Shown here: positions 30,601-40,068 of the stretch, one piece after another
Position numbering within the stretch: the first letter of the stretch is position 1
How the letters are laid out: every line of letters begins with the position of its first letter
From: Marinobacterium sp.
GTDB lineage: Bacteria; Pseudomonadota; Gammaproteobacteria; Pseudomonadales; Balneatricaceae
Direction: 5' to 3'
Assembly: GCA_025800125.1 (NCBI GenBank)
Contig: JAOXSF010000053.1
Coordinates: 1-64,000, forward strand
DNA: 64,000 nt
Notes under the pieces: model-generated
The model's database searches: none
What the model was told of the DNA's origin: nothing
Seen by the model: the letters and a program-made list of their open reading frames with translations, nothing else
Translations under genes and position numbers: made by a program

Positions 30601-31520
30601 TCAGCCTGCATTTCACTGCTACCGGCATCCAGCCTGACCACCGTAGTACTGGAAGACAGAGGGGAAGAAGACAGTTTTTCAGGACTGATCGCATCTGTAG
30701 CACCATCTTCGTCGCCATTTGTTTGCCCCTGGCTCGACTCAGTCGGAATCCCAGTGTCACTGCCCTGTTCATCCCGTTGCTTCGAAGCCGGCTCAACATC
30801 ATCCAGTTCTTCATCCAGGCCCGACTCACCCGCTGCGGTGCCCTGCGCGTCATCTTGCAGAATGACATAAGGTTGAATTCGGGTCTCAATACGGCCGTCT
30901 GAGGATGGTACAAAGCCAAACTCACCAGGGCGCAAAATAACTTCGCCCTGACGGTTAGTGACCGAAATAGCTCCTTTATCCACACCCAGGTACAAACCAG
31001 GCACAGGCCCCTGTACTGCCGGTGACGCCCCGCCTTGCTGCCCGGATACCAGCGCCAACCGATAGCTGGTACCACGAATACCGATGGTCGCCACCGCAGT
31101 TTTCAGCTGGTAATTGCCCTTATCAACCTTTCCGATCAGGCCGGTCAGCTTACGCATACCGCCCTTAAGCAACTGATAGTCAGCTTTACCGTTGGTTTTT
31201 TCCTGTGGTGTAAAGGTATAGCTGTTAACACGAAAGACTGTATCCGGCTTCAGAGATACAGTGCCTTTATCCGTAAAGCGGATATGAACCCGCCCTTTTG
31301 GGCCCGTTTCCACAGTGTCACCGCTATACAGCTTTGTGCGTATCCATGCCCGTTCACGGGAACCATCAGCATGGATAACCGTATTCTTACCAACACTGAG
31401 CAATACTCTTCCAGCCAGTTCTGCTGCCTGGGCAGGCTGAAATACCAGCAGAAAGGGCAACAGAGGTGTCGCAACACGACTATAAGTACAGAAACGGGAA
31501 CTGAACGGATCACGGGCCAT
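24696..31520 (-). CDS. Giant FecR-domain protein with seven WGxW modules
   Basis: 2,274-residue secreted protein. Residues 1-33 form a Sec signal (ending AQA-AE) without a lipobox. A FecR domain covers about 34-215, an acidic linker about 220-370, and a Pro-Glu-Gln array about 373-457. Seven modules of roughly 244-265 residues follow, each marked by WGxW (about 557, 822, [1086 degenerate HFGS], 1330, 1592, 1837, 2085). Each also has a V-DF strand, a GYSFxG..A..L...Y segment and, in some, a Cys pair. FecR proteins with WGxW C-terminal domains are known, but this many copies is unusual in my experience. It starts 4 bp after a Slam-like gene, which suggests export to the surface. Confidence 0.85.
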   Translation of the reverse strand: MARDPFSSRFCTYSRVATPLLPFLLVFQPAQAAELAGRVLLSVGKNTVIHADGSRERAWIRTKLYSGDTVETGPKGRVHIRFTDKGTVSLKPDTVFRVNSYTFTPQEKTNGKADYQLLKGGMRKLTGLIGKVDKGNYQLKTAVATIGIRGTSYRLALVSGQQGGASPAVQGPVPGLYLGVDKGAISVTNRQGEVILRPGEFGFVPSSDGRIETRIQPYVILQDDAQGTAAGESGLDEELDDVEPASKQRDEQGSDTGIPTESSQGQTNGDEDGATDAISPEKLSSSPLSSSTTVVRLDAGSSEMQAETLPEPDNQGEGIAAVDSPVTDTAPEATELDKTVGDFGNQALAEGEQPAADNAGSVVVDTDNDQVTVITPQPEPEPQPEPEPQPEPEPQPEPQPEPEPQPEPEPQPEPEPQPELEPQPEPEPQPEPEPQPEPEPQPEPEPQPEPEPEPQPDSSTPPPPPPAAAVTSTAVADSSVLLSYIQGSSALTAEQKGWVVNGSLHDLTLATTPDGTANTVHSGNSGGFSFNASGAANTDNHDQTGNLSETGKQVFWGLWQSNWQTTDSSVVQTPAGALHYIQSPDTTTVAQVAGKASASSSPVLYQLNTSAGTSPTDQSGSALGGLQRGSLVMDFQNPALTALNVQVVDTAGSRTMTIEEGSGTAPDFTQQQHVTGVNGVLSAGCPTGVSCLSASENYTGQFGYSFVGSAADRLIASYGLSRTSGSSGPEHTVGTLVFDQVPLNSVNYQLVFDGGSSQRLGINTGIAQVSVNDPAASAFDLLWDTSHGYHYLFSTSTAPETGVSGYLADSSAGGDASNRISWGLWDTGNWTLVQDGSAPVAGARPLFYTSVDHLLDMVSLPSSGRYRYNPVSGFALASTTQQPLVPGLHYFEIDYGLGSMTDFRLGVSSPNYSYDYRLSGNAPPVPTSGDSWSVSLEDSGSSVITGTATIQFAGDAASEAKRAVAALELGGASGDGSLLGVAAYEATVAQALPLPLGTPVLSTFVLDTNAGSPPAIPRSYLQTAEAGADVLEVDSIDRGLVQTTLSAVNVSHSEDGSTICNSSGCTFNLNNAGATRGTASIGDVHFGSISSGWSAQVDSSVLPAIGSYHYIYSDNPTSSAELSGQSEMRLYQVAGSSQPTDIAGGNGTAPSGGTALVDFSSNTLVELTLAQTFGANTWKYQSTATDGIDTSLSTQRVDLTGNCSGCSPATSHTGQLGYSFAGDNAEHLLTAYEASHDASATAQTGAVLYDTVPANVDDFQFIYSDGSGADIRHLKAGSGQVILSNTDYLTLHQAVLTDSHGSLYLTAEGSANNYPYTLGDGTSESYINWGYWQAGWKRWLSSSLVTAAQPIAYASTHKALSQSEVAALTGQGTLRYTPPDLAQVSLFNVSGAKATVTENYIEVDMAAQQVTDLRLDLDLGGGARNYRYELAGGSAVSLSSAFSADNTVALTLAETLMGISGTGDASLRFNGDYAQYLLASYDLPAEGANDGGTVYGTAGYQATQMASGFMNVAFLYDDSATQTASSVAVDATSDPVGLQAVNNTTGVPVSISTSSNNWASGNGQGTFTISNSASAVHSSSGSKTEAGKTVRWGYWSSNGTVLTSNGTPLAQSGMHYIHASEVITPDAMAASSAGVLRYSLAGQTAPTSHTGTTGTLNSANMLVDYGRAQILSLDMVLNLDSKDWLLFNAAGPISLAGAATSQRVTLNGLDTTQTDTLSGHGSISFSGVAGAAADLVSGSYALTNATNTTGMNGVFALTQQALQPFDHAMLMVMPLTESGTASVGLLNLHGQAVYIPSSSLVGLPLWADLQDLCGGTGACVLDTTHRSATENTTGTIRWGSWATGNWLVNSGAKAALSGAPLLFIDSEKTDSFSQAAALQGALYLADSASMQISASDGNIVSGMEASAVLDFNRMHLLHADVKFDISGTGYQYETTATTAVTGSAVDLALARTGGSSDGSGDLKFSLVDRDNDNSMQQAMSAFKLTDTTDAANTKYFSGTAAYSRTESDTPDKSATQLLLATQQGTAGSHQTSVLSVTDQDSRITENSDGNLTLVTTGHWINTSNRHVLAGDTASTGSHGSLDVSWGRWADDASQGSLEGADIALSRLHYIQAASRFSDNDILSLGGTSAATAVGTVSYRLANAADGSAPTNQDGTVGVYNPAGTSMGVNFGTQQIVSTSIDMTIDSQHIVLTQKPGAVDLADVLSGNAIPLESGATSTVSGLDGGARAVFVGEPVPIGSGTLIGVPQGVISSFGASNGNESVSGAVLLSNPTAP
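30157..30390. repeat. 18-bp coding tandem array (Pro-Glu-Gln)
   Basis: Eleven 18-bp units (30181-30324 and 30337-30390), plus one 12-bp unit at 30325-30336 and a 24-bp lead at 30157. They encode repeating E-P-Q-P steps on the minus strand. Unit length is a multiple of 3, so gain or loss of units keeps the frame and changes only spacer length. Confidence 0.95.
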
Positions 31521-31524
31521 CGTA

Positions 31525-32856
31525 TCAATACTCGTACTTGAGATTCAGGGAGAAAACTTCACGCTCATAGTCGTAAAGCTCAATGGAGGAGCGGCTACGA
31601 ATCAGCGATAGATTGGAATTCAGGCTCAGGCTATCAGACACTTTATAATTCCAGCCCAGGCTCAGTGCGTGGTAATCATCGTCACGTACCACAGCATATA
31701 ACCAGTCAGGGCCGCCATACTGTGCATTCTGATAGAAACCCGATAACGTCAGCTGATGCTGATCCGACAGTGGCCATTGCAGGCCCAGACTGGCGCCAGC
31801 CAGTTTCCGCTGTACTGAAGCACGGCTGACTGTCGTCGTTGCATCCGGGGTTTCTTCACCATAAAACGCATTAAAAAACAGAATCGGGCTATGCCAGAGC
31901 GGCAGTGTTTTATACAGGCTTGCCCCCAGAGTGTAATGTTCAGCATCACGCCAGGCCAGGCTACTGTCCGGATACTTCAACTGACTGAGGCTAGCATTCA
32001 GACCAACGCCCAGGGTGTTATTCAGGTTCCAGTTCCAGTCCAGCGCCAGTGCCGCACGGTTACGGTAAGTACTGCCGCCTGAGTTATAGTTCTGAACTTT
32101 CAGTGTGCTACGCAAACGTTGTAGCGGGGTCAGTTTATGCAGCCAGCCTGCCGACAGGTTAAAGGTACGGGTGTTAAATTCACTTTCCTCTTCATACAGT
32201 TTCTGCTCCAGACTGCCGCTAAACAGTAGCCGGTTTTCCCGGTCCAGCGGCTTGCTGAAACTGCCACCCGCACGCAGATCACTAAAACTATCACCTTTGC
32301 CCAGAGAGCCTTCAGTCAGTTGCACCCGGTCAAGCTGATCTTCCGGGGCGCTGTTCAGGTTACTGTCATACCCTAACCCGGCCTGAGCATAAAAAGACCA
32401 GTGGCTCAGATACTGTTTCTGACGTAACTCAATCTGCTTCAGATACCGGTTGATACGAATGGCAACAGCATCAGGCGGCTCACGCTCAAGCACCTGCTGA
32501 AACGCCCGCTCTGCCATCTCGTTATCACCGATCAGGTACAACCCTCGGGCATACTCCAGTCGCACCCGGTCATTCTCCGGGTAGTGCAACAGCACCCGTT
32601 CCAGCGCCATAACACCTTCATCGGCATGGCCTGTATCAACCGCCGCCATACCGTAATAGAAATCAAACTGAGGGTCACCGGCCAGTTCAGCTTCCATTTT
32701 CGATGCCTGTTGCCAGAGCAACTGTGACTGCCCCTGCTCAGACAACTGACGCAACTGATCAACTGCTGTTTGCAGATCCGCATCTGCCCATCCGCTGGAG
32801 CTGCTCAGCATCAGAGTTGCCAGAGCAATCCACCGACCTCTACCTGAGATAAACAA
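31525..32856 (-). CDS. Slam-like outer-membrane protein (TPR plus beta-barrel)
   Basis: A 443-residue protein with a signal peptide ending near WADA, TPR-like helices at about 30-150 and a predicted barrel from about 155 to the aromatic C-terminus (KYEY). The junction [22 protein letters not shown] matches the GYDSN.N signature of the surface lipoprotein assembly modifier family (DUF560). Slam proteins move substrates such as TbpB or hemophilin across the outer membrane. The likely start is TTG at 32856, with AGGAAG 7 nt upstream. It is followed at 4 bp by the FecR giant gene, its probable client. Confidence 0.82.
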   Translation of the reverse strand: MFISGRGRWIALATLMLSSSSGWADADLQTAVDQLRQLSEQGQSQLLWQQASKMEAELAGDPQFDFYYGMAAVDTGHADEGVMALERVLLHYPENDRVRLEYARGLYLIGDNEMAERAFQQVLEREPPDAVAIRINRYLKQIELRQKQYLSHWSFYAQAGLGYDSNLNSAPEDQLDRVQLTEGSLGKGDSFSDLRAGGSFSKPLDRENRLLFSGSLEQKLYEEESEFNTRTFNLSAGWLHKLTPLQRLRSTLKVQNYNSGGSTYRNRAALALDWNWNLNNTLGVGLNASLSQLKYPDSSLAWRDAEHYTLGASLYKTLPLWHSPILFFNAFYGEETPDATTTVSRASVQRKLAGASLGLQWPLSDQHQLTLSGFYQNAQYGGPDWLYAVVRDDDYHALSLGWNYKVSDSLSLNSNLSLIRSRSSIELYDYEREVFSLNLKYEY

Positions 32857-33209
32857 TGACCGCTTCCTGTCTCTAGTTAAGGTGATATAAATCGTTAAAC
32901 TGACAAAACTGTCAGAAAATCAAAATATCGTTTCAGGGTTTCAGAACACGATAAGACACATGCCACGAAGCTTATTGTTCATAGCGCAAAGCGGTATTGA
33001 TATTACAACCAATCCATAGCGCTGCGCTTTGGGGCGCTGTCCAATACGGCAAAACCTTCCAGTCAGAGGGTGCTCACCAGGACATTGTGTGAGGAACTCC
33101 CAGCGATTAAACCGCTGGATTTGCCAAAGCAATACCGACCATTCAATCACCCTGTGATTGAATGGTCGATAAAGTATACCGGATGGCGTGTACAGGAAAC
33201 AGACAGTCT
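32857..33209. other. Spacer upstream of the Slam-FecR operon
   Basis: 353 bp with no convincing gene; a 69-codon GTG frame on the minus strand shows no family likeness. It holds several hairpins (33100-33118 and 33136-33168) and must contain the operon promoter. Confidence 0.5.
33136..33168. repeat. Perfect 15-bp inverted repeat
   Basis: Arms 33136-33150 and 33154-33168 are exact complements around a 3-nt loop (CGACCATTCAATCAC and its complement). There is no T run, so it is not a standard terminator. It lies between the GST gene and the Slam-FecR operon. Confidence 0.85.
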
Positions 33210-33827
33210 TTAGCGACGGGTACGCGCCATCAGTGTCTGCTGAGCGTCACAATTCAACAGCCGTTTGATCCAGTTATTCACCGCTGGGTAGCGGCTGTAA
33301 TCAAACCCGGCAAGCTTTCCCCAAGCCAGCACCAGACCACCGTGAATATCGGCCACGGTCATTTTGTCTTCTGCAAGCCATTCTTTACCTGTCAGGTGCT
33401 GCTCCAGAACCGGTAGAAACGCCTCCAGCGTCTGACTCGCCTGATCAATAGCAGCCTGATCCGGGTTCCCGTCACTGTATTTAACCTGTATCAGCATTTG
33501 CAGTGCAGCCGCTTCCAGCTGATTACCAATAAACAGTGACCAGCGCTGGATTTCAGCTACTTTTGCCGGTGTGTCAGCCCACAGCAGATTATCGCCATAG
33601 CTGGCTGCCAGATAGAACAGAATCGCCTGAGTTTCCCACAGGGTCAGATCACCGTCCTGCAATGTGGGTACTTTGCCCATCGGGTTGAGTGCACGGTACT
33701 CTGGACTACTGGTCTGGGCACTGCGTGGGGCCATATCGATATTTTCATATTCCACCCCCAGCGCCTCCAATGCACACATCACCATACCGGCCCGGGAAAA
33801 AATACCACCATAGACTCTGATCATCAT
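33210..33827 (-). CDS. Glutathione S-transferase
   Basis: Cytoplasmic GST-fold protein of 205 residues. The N-terminal thioredoxin-like domain (about 1-78) has the cis-Pro motif GKVPTL and the glutathione-binding ETQAI; the C-terminal all-alpha domain carries the N-capping Asp (TVADIHGG). The substrate is unknown. Stands alone, followed by the spacer of the Slam operon. Confidence 0.92.
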   Translation of the reverse strand: MMIRVYGGIFSRAGMVMCALEALGVEYENIDMAPRSAQTSSPEYRALNPMGKVPTLQDGDLTLWETQAILFYLAASYGDNLLWADTPAKVAEIQRWSLFIGNQLEAAALQMLIQVKYSDGNPDQAAIDQASQTLEAFLPVLEQHLTGKEWLAEDKMTVADIHGGLVLAWGKLAGFDYSRYPAVNNWIKRLLNCDAQQTLMARTRR

Positions 33828-33887
33828 TTACCTCACTGAACAGTTAACGAAAAAATGATACAGAAACAGCAATAGATATAAAAATTA

Positions 33888-33918
33888 TGAATCAGGCCAG
33901 CAAGTGCTGGCCTGATAA
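33888..33918 (-). terminator. Hairpin terminator after the coiled-coil gene
   Basis: Arms 33891-33902 and 33905-33916 pair over 12 bp. On the minus strand, a T-rich stretch follows within about 8 nt, placed 45 bp after the stop of the coiled-coil protein. Confidence 0.65.
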
Positions 33919-33963
33919 CAGAGAAGACAAAGCAGATTCGGCCATCGCCAGCAAGCAATGCGG

Positions 33964-35031
33964 TTAACGCTGCTCAACTTTCAGTTGCAGATTGTTCAGA
34001 CGTTTACGGATTTGTAATAGATCACGGTTCAGCTGACGGCGCGTACCGTCAAATGCCCGAATAGCATCTTCATTGATGGCAACCCGACGTTGAAGCGCCG
34101 GGTCTGCTCCCGGCGTTTTGCCTGCCGTCGCACTTAGCACCGAAATCTGGTCAGACTGTTCGGCCAGCTGTTCATTCAGAATACCCGTCTGAGTGCTCAA
34201 CTCACTGCGAGTCTGCTGCAATGAACGCTGCAACTGTGCCAGCAGTTTTGCAGTATCCTGACCCTGGCTAACCTGAGCTGCGCCCAGCTTATCCTGCGAG
34301 ATTTTCAGCTCAGTGACGAAACGTACTGCACGCTCTACATTCGCCGCCTGTGACAGCATCTGTTCCAGCTGTTTTTCAGCCTGCTCTAACCGACTGCGCT
34401 GCGCCTGTAACGCAACCGCCTGCTCATCCAGCAGAGCCTGCTGTGCTCCAACCAGGGCAACAAGGTCTGTCAGTTGCTCATCCTGCTCTTTCAGGAGCTC
34501 GCTCTGCTGTTTCAATTGCGCAGCCTGACCATTAATCAAACCGGCCTGCTTCACCAATACCGGGTTTTCAGCCCTGGCTGCAGCCTGTAATTGTTCCAGC
34601 GCGGCATCATACTGACGGTAACGGTTACCTGCTTCTTTCGCCATGTCATCTACCTGACTGATGACACTCTTACCCGATTCCAGTGCGCTACTTTCAGCAC
34701 TCTGCAGCAACTCACGTAATTCGCCAATCTGATACCGGGCGTCAGTCAATTCCGCACTACGACCACGAAACTGTGTTTCCAGCTCCATCAACCAATACCC
34801 CATACCACCACAGGCTCCCAGAGCCATCACTAGAAGTCCTCCAGTAAAGACTCCCATCCCTCCCTTTTTCACGATTACCTGTGGTTCCACTTTTGCAACT
34901 GCCGCAGGTGCAGACGCAGACACAACAGGCTCAGGCTCGGGGGTCGGTGCAGTTTTAGCTGGACTAAGGTCAGGGTCTCGCTGTGCGGGCCCAAGGTTGG
35001 GGATATTGAGGTCTTTGTCAGAACTGCTCAT
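33964..35031 (-). CDS. Membrane-anchored coiled-coil protein
   Basis: A 355-residue protein with a disordered Pro/Ala-rich N-terminus, a single transmembrane helix at about residues 60-83 and then long coiled coils rich in Gln, Leu, Glu and Ala to the end. The arrangement predicts an N-in anchor with a large periplasmic coiled coil. No conserved domain recognised; similar proteins are annotated as hypothetical or 'ATPase involved in DNA repair' by coiled-coil likeness only. Confidence 0.75.
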   Translation of the reverse strand: MSSSDKDLNIPNLGPAQRDPDLSPAKTAPTPEPEPVVSASAPAAVAKVEPQVIVKKGGMGVFTGGLLVMALGACGGMGYWLMELETQFRGRSAELTDARYQIGELRELLQSAESSALESGKSVISQVDDMAKEAGNRYRQYDAALEQLQAAARAENPVLVKQAGLINGQAAQLKQQSELLKEQDEQLTDLVALVGAQQALLDEQAVALQAQRSRLEQAEKQLEQMLSQAANVERAVRFVTELKISQDKLGAAQVSQGQDTAKLLAQLQRSLQQTRSELSTQTGILNEQLAEQSDQISVLSATAGKTPGADPALQRRVAINEDAIRAFDGTRRQLNRDLLQIRKRLNNLQLKVEQR

Positions 35032-35451
35032 CAGGGCTACCTGTCTCCTCTGTGCAAAGGAACCTGCACATCCGTTTTATCAGCACACAGTCAGGCACGT
35101 TCTATCTGTCAGCAACGCTCCGTATGCAAGAACGGCGTATCCGTCAAGAACGTCTTACCAGGCCAGAGCGTTCTGCTACGCAAAGCACCTTTCTGGAGAG
35201 GCCTCTAATCTGAAAAGGCCTCCAACAAAAAACACACTGGCAAAAAGACTCTGATAAAAGAGGCAGGCTATCGAAGCTGCAACCCTATCAGTTTTATAAC
35301 AACAGTGGCACTGGCAGCGTCAACAAAGCCGAGAATTAAGACAGTCAGCCCAGAGCTATCACCTCATCTGTTAACGACTTTGCTGACAATTCCAACCACC
35401 CTGTTAACAGGGTCTGCACCGGATAGTATAGCCTCAGGCGATAGCGTAACC
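35032..35451. other. Spacer between pepQ and coiled-coil gene
   Basis: 420 bp without a gene. The part from 35422 is an 18-bp duplication that extends into pepQ. The rest shows only weak direct repeats (AAGAACG...GTATCCGTC near 35125-35160). Confidence 0.5.
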
Positions 35452-35465
35452 TCAGGCGTCAGCGC
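35422..35465. repeat. 18-bp tandem duplication over the pepQ stop
   Basis: Units at 35422 and 35440 differ at three positions, with a further partial copy from 35458. The pepQ stop codon (35452-35454) is within the second unit. Confidence 0.75.
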
Positions 35466-36762
35466 CCGCTGCACGGGTGAAGTTCTCACAACCACGGGTG
35501 GTGACTGCCACATTATCTTCAATACGGATACCACCATACGGTGTCAATGCATCTACCAGCGACCAGTTTACCAGCCCGGCCTGTGCACCACTACGCAGCG
35601 GTGCCAGCAATGATGGGATAAAGTAAAGCCCGGGCTCAATGGTAATCACGTAATTTTCCTCAAGTACACGGGTCAGGCGCAAGAAAGGATGCTTTTTGGG
35701 CGCTGGCTGTTCTGTACCATCAGCCGTCTGTTGCCAGCCACCGACATCATGTACCTGCAACCCCAGCAAATGACCAAGACCATGGGGGAAAAACGCCCGA
35801 CTGATACCCTGTTCGACAATACGTTGCGGGCTTGCGTTCACCAACCCACTACGCTGCAACACACCGGCAATCAACAGGTGCATCCGTTCATGAAGTTCAA
35901 CAAAGCAGACGCCGGCTTTCACCTCCATCAGAATTTGCTGTTGCGCCTTATCCATCTCTTCTACCAGGGCAGCAAAATCAGTGCCTGGCGGAGTAAAAGT
36001 ACGGGTAATATCAGCGGCATAGCCCAGATGGACAGCCCCGGCATCAATCAGTAACGTACGATGCCGCTGCGGCACTGAACGCTGCTGAAACTGGTAATGC
36101 AAGACAGCTGCATGCTCGTTCAGCGCCACGATATTGTCATAGGGCATATCACGTTCGTTATGCGCAATGGCATTAAGATAGGCCTGATGAATCTGATATT
36201 CGCTGGCTCCCGCATAGAACAGCTGCTCTGCGACTGCATGGCCTTTCATGGCAATACGGTTTGCTTCGCGCAGACAGTGCAGTTCCCATTCAGTTTTAAC
36301 AGCACGGGTAAAATTCAGCTGATGAATCAGGGCCTGTGGATTATGCAAACTGCCCTCAGGTACAAAGTCAGCATTCAGCTCACTGATTACCGCCAGCCAC
36401 TGCTCAGTGGCCAGCCGCTGTACCAGTTCACTGCGCTGCTGGTACGGCACAATATCAAAACCATCACACCACCATGCTTGTGGTAACTGCGGCGTCATAT
36501 GCCAGAAATCATCCGGGCTATGCAGTAACAGCAGCGGCTTTTGACCGGGTTTAATCAGCAGCCAGCAATCCGGTACTTCAGTAACAAACGGCAGCCATTG
36601 CACAAAATGCGGGCAGGCCCGAAATGGGTAACGGGTATCATCCAGGAAGCGCCCATGCTGAGGGCCAGATGCAATCAGCAGAGCATTAAAACCGGTTTCA
36701 GACAACGCCTGCTCGGTACGAACCTGCAACTGCGACAGGTGATCAAAAAAACGCTTATCCAT
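35452..36762 (-). CDS. pepQ: Xaa-Pro dipeptidase
   Basis: Cytoplasmic metallopeptidase of the M24B family that releases the residue before Pro from dipeptides. Metal ligands are recognisable in order: Asp in LLIDAGA (~240), Asp in AADITR (~251), His in FPHGLGH (~324), Glu in ITIEPG (~375) and Glu in IRIEDN (~411). 436 residues fits PepQ. ATG 36762 follows GGAG at 8 nt. Part of the peptide-handling neighbourhood with the ABC transporter and M14 gene. Confidence 0.94.
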   Translation of the reverse strand: MDKRFFDHLSQLQVRTEQALSETGFNALLIASGPQHGRFLDDTRYPFRACPHFVQWLPFVTEVPDCWLLIKPGQKPLLLLHSPDDFWHMTPQLPQAWWCDGFDIVPYQQRSELVQRLATEQWLAVISELNADFVPEGSLHNPQALIHQLNFTRAVKTEWELHCLREANRIAMKGHAVAEQLFYAGASEYQIHQAYLNAIAHNERDMPYDNIVALNEHAAVLHYQFQQRSVPQRHRTLLIDAGAVHLGYAADITRTFTPPGTDFAALVEEMDKAQQQILMEVKAGVCFVELHERMHLLIAGVLQRSGLVNASPQRIVEQGISRAFFPHGLGHLLGLQVHDVGGWQQTADGTEQPAPKKHPFLRLTRVLEENYVITIEPGLYFIPSLLAPLRSGAQAGLVNWSLVDALTPYGGIRIEDNVAVTTRGCENFTRAAGADA

Positions 36763-36834
36763 CAGGGTTTCTCCAGTAAGCGAGGAAGGATTGCCAGACT
36801 CTCAATATAAACGGTACATCAGTCCGCTTTCATC

Positions 36835-37776
36835 TCAAGCCACCACGGGCCGTCCGCTGCTCAGCTCAGCTTCCAGCAAGGCCCAGAAATTGCTCAGATG
36901 GCGGTGGCGATTATCACGTAACCGGTAAAGGCGGATCTGTATCGGTATCTGCCATGCTTTACCACCGGCCAGTGCCAGGTTGTTATATTTCAGGCTGTCC
37001 AGGGCCAGTCGCTGGGGTAGCCAGCCCAGACCAAAGCCCTCTTTGATCATCGCCTTTACACTGACCGAGTGAACATTCTCATTCATGGTTACCAGCTGTG
37101 GAGGGTTCAACTGTTGCTGCATAAACTGCTGGATCACCGGCCGCATAAACGAGCTGTCGTGGTAACCGATGTAAGGCAGTGGATTACGTGCCTCTCCGGG
37201 CAAAACAAATTCTGGCTGCCCCTGCTCATCTACCGGGCTGACCGGTATCAGTACCTCTTCGGCAATCACCAGATGCTCAAACCGGCTATCATCCAGCTCA
37301 CGAATAAACTCGATGGCCGGATGCCAGTAGCACAGTGCCAGATCACACTCACCCTGACTGAGCGCCCGAACAAAGTCAGTGCCAACCCAGCTGGTTGATT
37401 TGAGGTTCAGATCCACATCAATCTCATGGGAGCGTGACAGCGGTTGCAGCCAGGATTTGTAGAAGCTCAGGTACAGTGTCTGGGTAGTAGCAAAGATCAG
37501 CCGATTCTGCTCCTGCTCACGAATCGCACCACAACGCGCCCGTGTTTCCCGTGCGATACGCGAAATCTGTTCGGCACTGGCCAGAAATACTTCCCCGGCC
37601 GGGGTCAGCTTCAGTGGTAACGCATTACGGTCGATCAGGGTAACGCCCATCTCCTCTTCCAGCAGCTTGATACGGCGACTGAACGTTGGTTGGGTCACAT
37701 TGCGTTCTTCGGCCGCCCGTGAGAAATGGCGGGTTCGTGCCAGAGCGATATAGTCTTCCAGCCAGCGAAGTTCCAT
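36835..37776 (-). CDS. LysR-family transcriptional regulator
   Basis: Regulator of 313 residues with the N-terminal winged helix (about 1-60; FSRAAEERNVTQPTFSRRIKLLE) and a C-terminal periplasmic-binding-like effector domain. It lies downstream of the peptide transporter operon, separated by a strong terminator, and in the same orientation. It may regulate that operon, but position alone does not prove this. Confidence 0.92.
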   Translation of the reverse strand: MELRWLEDYIALARTRHFSRAAEERNVTQPTFSRRIKLLEEEMGVTLIDRNALPLKLTPAGEVFLASAEQISRIARETRARCGAIREQEQNRLIFATTQTLYLSFYKSWLQPLSRSHEIDVDLNLKSTSWVGTDFVRALSQGECDLALCYWHPAIEFIRELDDSRFEHLVIAEEVLIPVSPVDEQGQPEFVLPGEARNPLPYIGYHDSSFMRPVIQQFMQQQLNPPQLVTMNENVHSVSVKAMIKEGFGLGWLPQRLALDSLKYNNLALAGGKAWQIPIQIRLYRLRDNRHRHLSNFWALLEAELSSGRPVVA

Positions 37777-37802
37777 AGACAGACTTCCAGAACAAAGGCA
37801 GA

Positions 37803-37825
37803 AAAGGGCTACCCGGTAGCCCTTT
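37803..37825 (-). terminator. Terminator of the peptide-transport operon
   Basis: Stem of 10 bp (37803-37812 and 37816-37825) with a 3-nt loop, directly followed by TTTTC on the minus strand. It lies 28 bp after the M14 stop. Confidence 0.82.
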
Positions 37826-37852
37826 GTTCAATGATTCAGACGTCGAAAACGC

Positions 37853-38995
37853 TCAGCTGTTCAACCAGCGGGCGATTGGAAACAGCACGGTTTCACCCAG
37901 TTTGACAGAACGCTCCGGTGACCAGCCCTGCACCGCATCCGGGCGCAGATCATAATCCTTGAAAGGCATCTCGATGGTCATGGATGGACACTTAAAGTAA
38001 TCACCCACCCAGTTAGCGCCAACGGTCATCGCTTCATCGCCAAACTGGTCTGGCTCATAACCACGCTCCATCTGGAAATCCGGATTAACAGCCATATAGT
38101 CACGCTGGAACTGCGTTTCCGCTGCCAATACCTCAGCAGATACAGTGGGCACACCTTCCTGCCCGGCAATAAAGTTAACCGGTAGTGCTTCATCACCGTG
38201 GATGTCCAGCAGCAGATCAACGCCTACCTCTTTCATCTTCTCACGCACCAGCAGGACTTCCGGGCTACGCTCCATAGACGGGGTTGCCCATTCCCGGTTC
38301 AGGTTGGCCCCTGCCGCATTGGTACGCAGGTGGCCCCGTACAGAACCGTCCGGGTTCATATTTGGCACCACCCAGAACACCACCTCACGCAGCAGCTCTT
38401 TGGCCTGTGCATCATCACTGTCCAGCAGAACGTTAAGGAAACCCTCTACATACCACTCAGCCATCGTCTCACCGGGGTGCTGGCGAGCGGTCATCCAGAC
38501 ATTTTTTTTGCCCTCCCCTGGCGTGCCCACTCTAAGCAGCGTCATGTCATGACCATCCAGCGTCTGACCCAGATCAAACAGCTCAACCAGCTCAGACTGC
38601 TGTGCCCAGCCAATCAGGTCGAGGTGACGCTCATAGCTGTACGGGGCAAAGTAAGCGTAGTAAACGCTGTTCTGCTCTGGCTCATGCTCAATGATCAGCT
38701 CCCCGTTTTCATAGCATGTCGGTACGCGGAACCAGAACTGACGATCATAAGACGCTACAGCCTGGTAATCCGGCCAACCATCAACATAAGCAGCTTTACC
38801 CGCATTGGTCAGACGCATACGCAGAACATTACCCGCAGCACCCTGCACCCGGTAGTGGAACCACTGGAAGAAGTCGGAGTTGTTATCGTTACGGATCGCC
38901 AGCTGAATATCACGGCTGTCACTGGCATCCTGAATAATTATATTGCCAGCATCAAAGCTGGCACTGATACGTACAGAGCTATTCATATCCAGCAT
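37853..38995 (-). CDS. M14-family zinc carboxypeptidase (CCP-like)
   Basis: Carboxypeptidase of the cytosolic carboxypeptidase-like M14 group, with an N-terminal beta-rich domain (about 1-125) and the peptidase domain. Zinc ligands: His and Glu of HPGE near residue 171 and His of DIHGDE near 263; a catalytic Glu is expected in TIEMPF near 340. No signal peptide, so intracellular. ATG 38995 was preferred (GGAAG upstream); GTG 38998 and ATG 38986 are alternatives. It is the last gene of the ABC operon, suggesting it trims imported peptides. Confidence 0.9.
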   Translation of the reverse strand: MLDMNSSVRISASFDAGNIIIQDASDSRDIQLAIRNDNNSDFFQWFHYRVQGAAGNVLRMRLTNAGKAAYVDGWPDYQAVASYDRQFWFRVPTCYENGELIIEHEPEQNSVYYAYFAPYSYERHLDLIGWAQQSELVELFDLGQTLDGHDMTLLRVGTPGEGKKNVWMTARQHPGETMAEWYVEGFLNVLLDSDDAQAKELLREVVFWVVPNMNPDGSVRGHLRTNAAGANLNREWATPSMERSPEVLLVREKMKEVGVDLLLDIHGDEALPVNFIAGQEGVPTVSAEVLAAETQFQRDYMAVNPDFQMERGYEPDQFGDEAMTVGANWVGDYFKCPSMTIEMPFKDYDLRPDAVQGWSPERSVKLGETVLFPIARWLNS

Positions 38996-39043
38996 CACTC
39001 ATCTTCCGAACCATTCATATCCAGAACCATTCATCTCTAACCC
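38981..39043. repeat. Degenerate tandem repeat at the M14 start
   Basis: Repeats of YATTCATATCCAG at about 38981, 39011 and (diverged) 39027, with intervening CATCACTC/TCTTCCGAA. It fills the gap between the DppF-type gene and the M14 start and overlaps the latter's first codons. Confidence 0.6.
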
Positions 39044-40066
39044 TCAGATACGGCCTTCTTCTACGCCATGGCAGGCAACCTGACCACCTTCGCTTGTGGC
39101 AATCAGTTGTGGAATTTCACGCTGACAACGCTCGTTCGCGTGTGGACAGCGGCCATGGAAGACACAACCTGATGGCAGATTGACCGGCGTCGGTACTTCT
39201 CCCTGTAACTTGATGTGTTCCGGCCGGTCATCTTCCAGCCGTGGAATGGCTGACAACAGTGCCTGAGTGTACGGATGACGCGGTGTCGCAAACAGCGTTT
39301 TTGTCGGCGCCAGCTCACATAATGCACCCAGATACATCACCGCTACACGGGTGCCGAAGTGCTCCACAACTGACAAATCATGGGTAATGAACAGATAGGT
39401 CAGGTTGCGCTGTTCCTGAGCATCCATCATCAGGTTCAGCACCTGCGCCTGAATGGAAACATCAAGGGCCGAAATCGGTTCATCAGCAACGATAAATTCC
39501 GGGTCTACCGCCAGTGCGCGGGCGATACTGATACGTTGGCGCTGACCACCTGAAAACTCATGGGGGTGACGCTCACCCCAGCTTGGATCAATCCCCACCG
39601 AGAACATCACTTCGTGCACTTTGTCACGCACCTGCGTGGCAGACCAGCCCGGATTATGCAGTGCCACCGGTTCCTGCAAAGTCTGTGCGATGGTCATACG
39701 CGGGTTCAGCGAGGCATAGGGGTTCTGGAAAATCATCTGCATCCTGCGCCGGTATGGCATCAGGGCACGATCATCCAGATTGTCGATACGCTCACCATCG
39801 TAGTGGATGCTACCGGCGCTGGGCTTGAGCAGCCCCATCACTGTACGTGCAACGGTCGACTTACCACAGCCAGACTCCCCCACCACACAGAGGGCTTCAC
39901 CACGCTGGACACTCAGCGAGACCCCATTGATGGCGTGAACAAACTCCTGCTCTCGCACAATACGGCCATTACGGAATTTCAACTGTTCAAGAAAATCACC
40001 GGAGATGGAGAACTTTTTATACACCTCATCCAGATGCACCAGAGTTTCTTGCTGGGCTGCGTTCAT
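39044..40066 (-). CDS. Peptide ABC transporter ATPase, DppF/OppF-like
   Basis: Second ATPase of a peptide/nickel-type importer, 340 residues. Walker A GESGCGKS, Q-loop, signature (FSGGQRQR), Walker B (FIVADEP) and H-loop are present. The C-terminal extension has the oligopeptide-transporter Cys set (CVFHGRCPHANERC). ATG 40066 follows GGAGG at 7 nt; an in-frame GTG at 40072 is too close to that site. It starts 2 nt after the DppD stop. Confidence 0.94.
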   Translation of the reverse strand: MNAAQQETLVHLDEVYKKFSISGDFLEQLKFRNGRIVREQEFVHAINGVSLSVQRGEALCVVGESGCGKSTVARTVMGLLKPSAGSIHYDGERIDNLDDRALMPYRRRMQMIFQNPYASLNPRMTIAQTLQEPVALHNPGWSATQVRDKVHEVMFSVGIDPSWGERHPHEFSGGQRQRISIARALAVDPEFIVADEPISALDVSIQAQVLNLMMDAQEQRNLTYLFITHDLSVVEHFGTRVAVMYLGALCELAPTKTLFATPRHPYTQALLSAIPRLEDDRPEHIKLQGEVPTPVNLPSGCVFHGRCPHANERCQREIPQLIATSEGGQVACHGVEEGRI

Positions 40067-40068
40067 GC

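Noticed and set aside
32941..33150. Small 69-codon gene ahead of the Slam-FecR operon
   Set aside because: GTG start inside the 15-bp palindrome, no Shine-Dalgarno sequence and no family likeness.
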